Part shown: one piece after another, positions 60,384-64,000 of the stretch | Layout of the letters: the number at the start of each line of letters is the position of its first letter | Position numbering within the stretch: position 1 is the stretch's first letter | Assembly: GCF_020539485.1 (NCBI RefSeq) | Contig: NZ_JACDXU010000002.1 | Coordinates: 496,001-560,000, forward strand | DNA: 64,000 nucleotides | DNA from: Fulverythrobacter ferritrahens | GTDB taxonomy: Bacteria > Pseudomonadota > Alphaproteobacteria > Sphingomonadales > Sphingomonadaceae | Direction of reading: 5' to 3' | Made by a program: the position numbers and the translations under genes | The notes under the pieces: generated by a model | The model's input: the letters and a program-made list of their open reading frames with translations, nothing else | The model's database searches: none | Told to the model about the DNA's origin: nothing

Positions 60384-60474
60384 TCCGTGCCCCTCCCTGG
60401 GCGGTTGCCGCGATTCTGGGTGGAATGGGGCCAGGATGCAAGGGCGGTGCGCACAGGCGCGGTTTGCCGGCGGC

Positions 60475-61323
60475 CTAGCGCTGAGTGAAGCTCTCGCCAT
60501 TCTTGCCGGGGAACTTGCGGAACAGCGCCTCGGCCAGTTCGGTGGCGATGGCCTGCCCGGTCCAATTGTCGCTGCCGTCGCGCGTGGCGATGTCGGCCCG
60601 GCCTTCCCACAGCGCGGCGCCATTTTCGCCATTGCGGATGCGGACTTCCAGCCGGGTGGAGAGCAGGGCCTTCTTCGGCTTGGTCAGATCGATATTGATC
60701 CCCAGCCCCATCATATTGCCGCGATTGGAAACGCCCACTTCCATTTCGCCGCTCACCGGCTTGCGCGGAGCTTCAGGCGGCTGCGCCACGCCGTGGGTGA
60801 TGCGCAGTTCCACAACCTGCCCCTCGCCCCCGGTGGCGGGCTGGGTTTCATAGCCGGCCTTCACCAGCTGATCGATTACCGCCGCCTCGAAAGTGGCATT
60901 CTCGCGGTCGTCGCCGCGCGCGCCCAGTGCCGGGGAGGCGGAGGGCTGGGGCGGGCCATAGGAAGATCCGCGGTCCTCTGCCGGGGCATCGGGCGGGGGC
61001 ATGTCGTCATAGGCGCGGCTGCCGGGCCTTGGCCGGGCGCCCTCGTTGGAAAGGACCACCACCTTCACCGGGCCATGGCCCAGCGCCTTGGCCGCATCGC
61101 CTTCCACCACGAAGCGGCTGACTTCCACTTCGCCCTCGATGTCCTTCTGGCGGGGGGAGGAAAGGCGCGAGGAGGGGCTATCAAAGCCGGAGGAGGGCCT
61201 GCCCCATCCGCCATCCCACACCGGCGGTCCGGCCAGCGCGGGAACCGCCTGGAACAGCGCCAGAGTGGTGAGGGCCGCAAGGCCGCCGCGCAGGGCATGA
61301 GAGCGTGAGGGGAAATGAGGCAT
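60475..61323 (-). CDS. DUF4136-type exported protein
   Basis: A 282-residue paralogue of the lipoprotein at 59784, with a cleavable signal (about 1-31, ending VPALAG), a Ser/Pro/Arg-rich linker (about 32-62 and again 95-135) and the DUF4136-like core (VSRFVVEGDAAKALGHGPVKVV, ATFEAAVIDQLVKAGYETQP, LSTRLEVRIRNGENGAALWEGRADIATRDG). It has no lipobox. It is the first of a three-gene unit with the lipoprotein and the M14 carboxypeptidase. Confidence 0.8.
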   Translation of the reverse strand: MPHFPSRSHALRGGLAALTTLALFQAVPALAGPPVWDGGWGRPSSGFDSPSSRLSSPRQKDIEGEVEVSRFVVEGDAAKALGHGPVKVVVLSNEGARPRPGSRAYDDMPPPDAPAEDRGSSYGPPQPSASPALGARGDDRENATFEAAVIDQLVKAGYETQPATGGEGQVVELRITHGVAQPPEAPRKPVSGEMEVGVSNRGNMMGLGINIDLTKPKKALLSTRLEVRIRNGENGAALWEGRADIATRDGSDNWTGQAIATELAEALFRKFPGKNGESFTQR

Positions 61324-61454
61324 GGCGATCCGAGGGTCCGGTCTGTTCTTGAGTGGCCTGCTTCACCTATGCTCCGGCGGATTGCCCGGTTATGAACCGC
61401 TTCTTTCCTAAATCATTGACCAAACGGTCATCCAGCGATGGTAGCAGCCGATCC

Positions 61455-62459
61455 ATGACCAGACTTCCCGTACTCGTGACCGGCGGTGCCGGCTATATCG
61501 GCAGCCACGCCGTCCTCGCCCTGCTCGACGCGGGCTGGGACGTTACCGTGATTGACAATCTCACCACCGGCTTCCGCTTCGCCGTGCCCGATGGCGTGGC
61601 CTTCCATGAAGGCGACATAGAGGACGCGGCGCTGATGGCGCGGATCATCGCGGAACGGGGCATTGGCGCGGTGATGCATTTCGCAGGCTCGATCATCGTG
61701 CCCGAATCGGTCGAGAACCCGCTCAAATATTATCACAACAACACGGCCAAGAGCCGGGCCCTGATCGAATCGGCGGTAAAGGGCGGAGTGAAGCATTTCA
61801 TCTTCAGCTCTACCGCCGCGACATATGGCATTCCCGAAGTCTCCCCGGTGAACGAGGACAGCCCCAAGCTGCCGATCAATCCCTATGGCATGTCCAAGCT
61901 GATGACGGAGATCATGCTGGCGGACACGGCCAAGGCTCATCCGCTGAATTATTGCGCCTTGCGCTATTTCAATGTGGCAGGGGCCGACCCCGCCGCCCGC
62001 AGCGGCCAGTCCACGGCGGGCGCCACTCACCTGATCAAGGTCGCGGTGGAGGCTGCTCTGGGCAAGCGCGCGAATGTGCAGGTCTTCGGTACGGATTACG
62101 ATACGCCCGACGGCACCGGCGTGCGGGACTATATCCATGTTTCGGACCTTGCCGCCGCCCATGTGCTGGCGCTGGAGGAACTGATCGCCAGCCCGGATCA
62201 GTCGCTCACCATGAATTGCGGCTATGGCCGGGGCTTCTCGGTGCTCGAAGTGCTCGATGCGGTGGACCGGGTGACGAATCGCCGGATCGAACGAATCATG
62301 GGCCCGCGCCGCGCGGGAGACCCCGATTCGCTGATTTCGGACAACCGCCGGATCAAACAGACCCTTCCCTGGGTGCCTCAGCATGCCGATCTGGACCAGA
62401 TCGTCACCCATGCGCTCGCCTGGGAGCGGAAATTGAGCGAAATCCGTGGGGAAGGTTGA
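61455..62459 (+). CDS. galE: UDP-glucose 4-epimerase
   Basis: A 334-residue extended SDR that interconverts UDP-glucose and UDP-galactose for surface sugars. VLVTGGAGYIGSHAVLALLDAGWDVTVIDNLTTG binds NAD; FIFSSTAATYG gives the Ser/Thr, NPYGMSK the Tyr-x3-Lys, YFNVAGADP and GTGVRDYIHVSDLAAAH follow the GalE pattern. The ATG at 61455 matches the family start. It diverges from the DUF4136 unit. Confidence 0.93.
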   Translation: MTRLPVLVTGGAGYIGSHAVLALLDAGWDVTVIDNLTTGFRFAVPDGVAFHEGDIEDAALMARIIAERGIGAVMHFAGSIIVPESVENPLKYYHNNTAKSRALIESAVKGGVKHFIFSSTAATYGIPEVSPVNEDSPKLPINPYGMSKLMTEIMLADTAKAHPLNYCALRYFNVAGADPAARSGQSTAGATHLIKVAVEAALGKRANVQVFGTDYDTPDGTGVRDYIHVSDLAAAHVLALEELIASPDQSLTMNCGYGRGFSVLEVLDAVDRVTNRRIERIMGPRRAGDPDSLISDNRRIKQTLPWVPQHADLDQIVTHALAWERKLSEIRGEG

Positions 62460-62530
62460 CTTGGAAGCCCATCGCCCGTAACGGCGCGGCTTCAATTTTC
62501 AGCGGGTAATCCCGCAGACGAGATAGAGCC

Positions 62531-62656
62531 ATGAAGATTCGCAACAGCCTCAAGTCGCTCAAGGACCGCCATCGGGATTGCCGCGTGATTCGTCGCCGTG
62601 GCCGGACCTATGTGATCAACAAGACCAACCGTCGCTTCAAGGCGCGCCAGGGTTGA
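62531..62656 (+). CDS. rpmJ: 50S ribosomal protein L36 (bL36)
   Basis: A 41-residue protein ([19 protein letters not shown]...[12 protein letters not shown]), the alphaproteobacterial form of bL36. It lacks the four-Cys/His zinc knuckle of the E. coli RpmJ type and keeps only one Cys, as in the longer zinc-independent class. It stands alone here, away from the ribosomal operons, which is usual in this class. A terminator follows at 62701. Confidence 0.95.
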   Translation: MKIRNSLKSLKDRHRDCRVIRRRGRTYVINKTNRRFKARQG

Positions 62657-62700
62657 TGTCTGCCTCGCTGCGGCTTTGCCGTGGCGGGATTTGAAGAGAG

Positions 62701-62727
62701 GCCCCTGCGAAAGCGGGGGCTTTTCTT
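62701..62727 (+). terminator. rpmJ terminator
   Basis: GCCCCTGC, GAAA, GCGGGGGC (one G-T pair) followed by TTTTCTT: a tetraloop intrinsic terminator 44 bases after rpmJ. Confidence 0.9.
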
Positions 62728-62776
62728 ATGCGTGTTTTCCGCGTGTTACTTCGGGTGATTAGTGGAACTTCCGACT

Positions 62777-62834
62777 CGCTCCCCCACCCGGCCATCCATT
62801 CGGATAATCGCTTGGGTGGCCGGGTGGGGGAGCG
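62777..62834. repeat. Long inverted repeat before the HAD hydrolase gene
   Basis: A perfect 17-bp stem (CGCTCCCCCACCCGGCC with its complement) around a 24-base loop, 46 bases upstream of the HAD start. It does not belong to the other repeat families here; it may be a terminator or a stray palindrome. Confidence 0.6.
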
Positions 62835-62879
62835 GGATGGCACAGACTCCGGCAGCCCAACATTAGATCCAGGTGACTC

Positions 62880-63503
62880 ATGAGCCAGACTGCCGCAAAA
62901 ATAGACGCCGTCGTGTTCGATGTCGGGCGGGTGCTCTATCACTGGGATCTGCGCCACCTGTTCGAAAAGCTGATCGACGATCAGGAGGAACTGGACTGGT
63001 TCCTGCGCAATGTCGTGACGGAAGAATGGCATTTCGAACATGACCATGGCCGCGCGCTGACGGACATGGTGCCGGAACGGATCGCGCTGTTCCCCGATTA
63101 CGAAGCGCATATCCATGCCTATGCCACGCGCTTCAACGAGACTGTGCCGGGCCCGGTGGAAGGCTCGATCGAACTGGTGGAGGCGCTGCACGCGCAGGGC
63201 GTGCCGCTTTATGCGATCACCAATTTCGGGCACGAATTCTGGGGCGCCTTCCGGCCGGAACGTCCGGTGTTCGACCTGTTCCGCGATATTGTCGTTTCGG
63301 GCACGGAGAAGCTCGCCAAGCCCGATCCGGCGATTTACCGGCTGGCGGAAAGCCGCTTCGGCCATGCACCGGAGGCGATGCTGTTCATCGACGATAATCC
63401 CGCCAATATCGCCAGCGCGCGCGAATGCGGCTGGAACGGCCACCTCTTCACCGATGCCGCCACGCTGGAAGCGGAGCTGAAGGCACTGGGCCTGCTGGGC
63501 TGA
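62880..63503 (+). CDS. HAD-superfamily hydrolase
   Basis: A 207-residue HAD phosphatase/dehalogenase-like protein. Motif I is VVFDVGRVLY (D14 nucleophile; D-x-G as in the YihX/epoxide hydrolase N-terminal-like group rather than D-x-D), motif II ITNFG, motif III Lys in KLAKPDPAIY, motif IV FIDDNPANI. The cap is a short helical bundle (about 22-85). The DxG form is seen in both phosphatases and dehalogenases, so the substrate is open. It is a single gene. Confidence 0.9.
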   Translation: MSQTAAKIDAVVFDVGRVLYHWDLRHLFEKLIDDQEELDWFLRNVVTEEWHFEHDHGRALTDMVPERIALFPDYEAHIHAYATRFNETVPGPVEGSIELVEALHAQGVPLYAITNFGHEFWGAFRPERPVFDLFRDIVVSGTEKLAKPDPAIYRLAESRFGHAPEAMLFIDDNPANIASARECGWNGHLFTDAATLEAELKALGLLG

Positions 63504-63566
63504 GGCCCCCGGAAAGACGGCCCTAGAAAGAAGGGCCCCCGCGTATGATCGCAGGAGCCCTCCTCT

Positions 63567-63603
63567 GATCCCGGCCGGGGATGGGGGGCAGGAGGCCGGG
63601 ATC
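63567..63603. terminator. Hairpin between the HAD gene and the last gene
   Basis: GATCCCGGCC pairs with GGCCGGGATC (10 bp, perfect) in the convergent gap 63504-63639. A smaller hairpin around AGGGCCCCCGCG...AGGAGCCCT lies just upstream. It is probably a bidirectional end. Confidence 0.6.
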
Positions 63604-63639
63604 GAAACCTGTCAGCTGTTGCCGGTTACCAGCGGCTCT

Positions 63640-63981
63640 TTAGCTGTTGCAGCGCATCAGGCCGGTCTGGTCCAGCATATCATCGCCCTTGGTGAAGGCG
63701 GCGATGGGGCCCACTTTCTGGGCAAGGCGGGCGCATTCCAGCTCGGCCCGCGAACCGCCCTTGGTGCCGGTGCAGCTCGATTCCGCGCAGGTCCAGATCA
63801 CGCCGTTGAGAATCTCGCGGCGCGGCGCCGCCAGCGGCGAGGCAAGCTCCGCGCGATAGAAGGCGCCGTCCGCGGCAATGGCCGGTGCGGGAGCGAGTCC
63901 GGCAAGCGTGCTAGCCAGAGCGAGAGTGGAAAGGGTCATGGCGCCTCTGGCGCGCCGTGCAGCAGTAACGAAACGGATCAT
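63640..63981 (-). CDS. Small exported protein (CC_3452-like)
   Basis: A 113-residue protein with a signal peptide (MIRFVTAARRARGAMTLSTLALASTLAGLAPAPAIAAD). The mature part FYRAELASPLAAPRREILNGVIWTCAESSCTGTKGGSRAELECARLAQKVGPIAAF...LMRCNS has four cysteines, probably two disulfides, and resembles a sphingomonad/Caulobacter family often labelled CC_3452, of unknown role. GAGAGGGG precedes the ATG at 63981. Family naming is from memory; the exported nature is clear. Confidence 0.72.
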   Translation of the reverse strand: MIRFVTAARRARGAMTLSTLALASTLAGLAPAPAIAADGAFYRAELASPLAAPRREILNGVIWTCAESSCTGTKGGSRAELECARLAQKVGPIAAFTKGDDMLDQTGLMRCNS

Positions 63982-64000
63982 GGCAGAATCCCCTCTCAAC

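Overview
The window reads as chromosome of a GC-rich alphaproteobacterium of the Sphingomonadales (Novosphingobium/Sphingobium/Erythrobacteraceae-like). The evidence is the lignin-type catabolic genes (LigM, a LigF-like beta-etherase, LigABCIJKU), many TonB-dependent receptors, a 41-residue bL36, UPF0262 beside dnaB, and several families of intergenic palindromes. No rRNA, tRNA, CRISPR array, integrase or intact transposase was seen.

Layout. 1-5.2 kb: start of a TonB receptor (cut by the window edge), a secreted SnoaL-like protein, katG, a nitronate monooxygenase-like flavoprotein and a GNAT acetyltransferase. 5.2-5.9 kb is a gene-free convergent gap with a consensus promoter and a GC-rich, probably structured transcript; a related copy lies at 56.7-57.2 kb. 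5.9-19 kb: an esterase-like hydrolase, ligM (tetrahydrofolate-dependent aryl O-demethylase) with a divergent VOC protein, then a minus-strand catabolic block: TauD-type dioxygenase, MFS transporter, MDR dehydrogenase, LigF-like glutathione S-transferase, SDR, small phosphatase-like protein, amidohydrolase, aldehyde dehydrogenase and PQQ alcohol dehydrogenase. 19.2-21 kb: a MetE-like methyltransferase and a small lipoprotein. 21.1-26.3 kb: two related TonB receptors. 26.4-34.3 kb: a LigW-like decarboxylase, three SnoaL-like proteins, a LigD-like C-alpha dehydrogenase, a dienelactone hydrolase-like protein, a secreted hydrolase, a CmcJ/NvfI-family oxidoreductase and an aldo-keto reductase.

34.4-42.1 kb carries the whole protocatechuate 4,5-cleavage pathway as two divergent operons. 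Leftward: DUF1932 dehydrogenase, ligJ, DUF2218, ligA, ligB, ligC. Rightward: ligK, ligU, ligI. Together with ligM, the etherase-like GST and the LigD-like SDR this gives a route from methoxylated or ether-linked lignin fragments to protocatechuate and on to pyruvate and oxaloacetate. The methyl group goes to tetrahydrofolate, for which the MetE-like protein is a possible sink. A 21-bp inverted repeat (two 9-bp arms, 3-bp spacer) occurs upstream of ligM, between the two TonB receptors and between the two lig operons, so a shared regulator encoded outside the window is likely.

42-64 kb is mostly housekeeping: MFS transporter, PQQ sugar dehydrogenase, NAD-binding epimerase, ftsH, ParA-like ATPase, rpoZ, phospholipase D-type synthase, dnaB, UPF0262, GH25-like protein, cytidine deaminase, MgtC-like protein, M14 carboxypeptidase with two DUF4136 proteins, galE, rpmJ and a HAD hydrolase. 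Two mobile-DNA traces stand out: a 307-bp MITE-like element whose end supplies the stop codon of the ParA-like gene, and a 1.3-kb insertion at the 3' end of the M14 gene, flanked by a diverged copy of that end.
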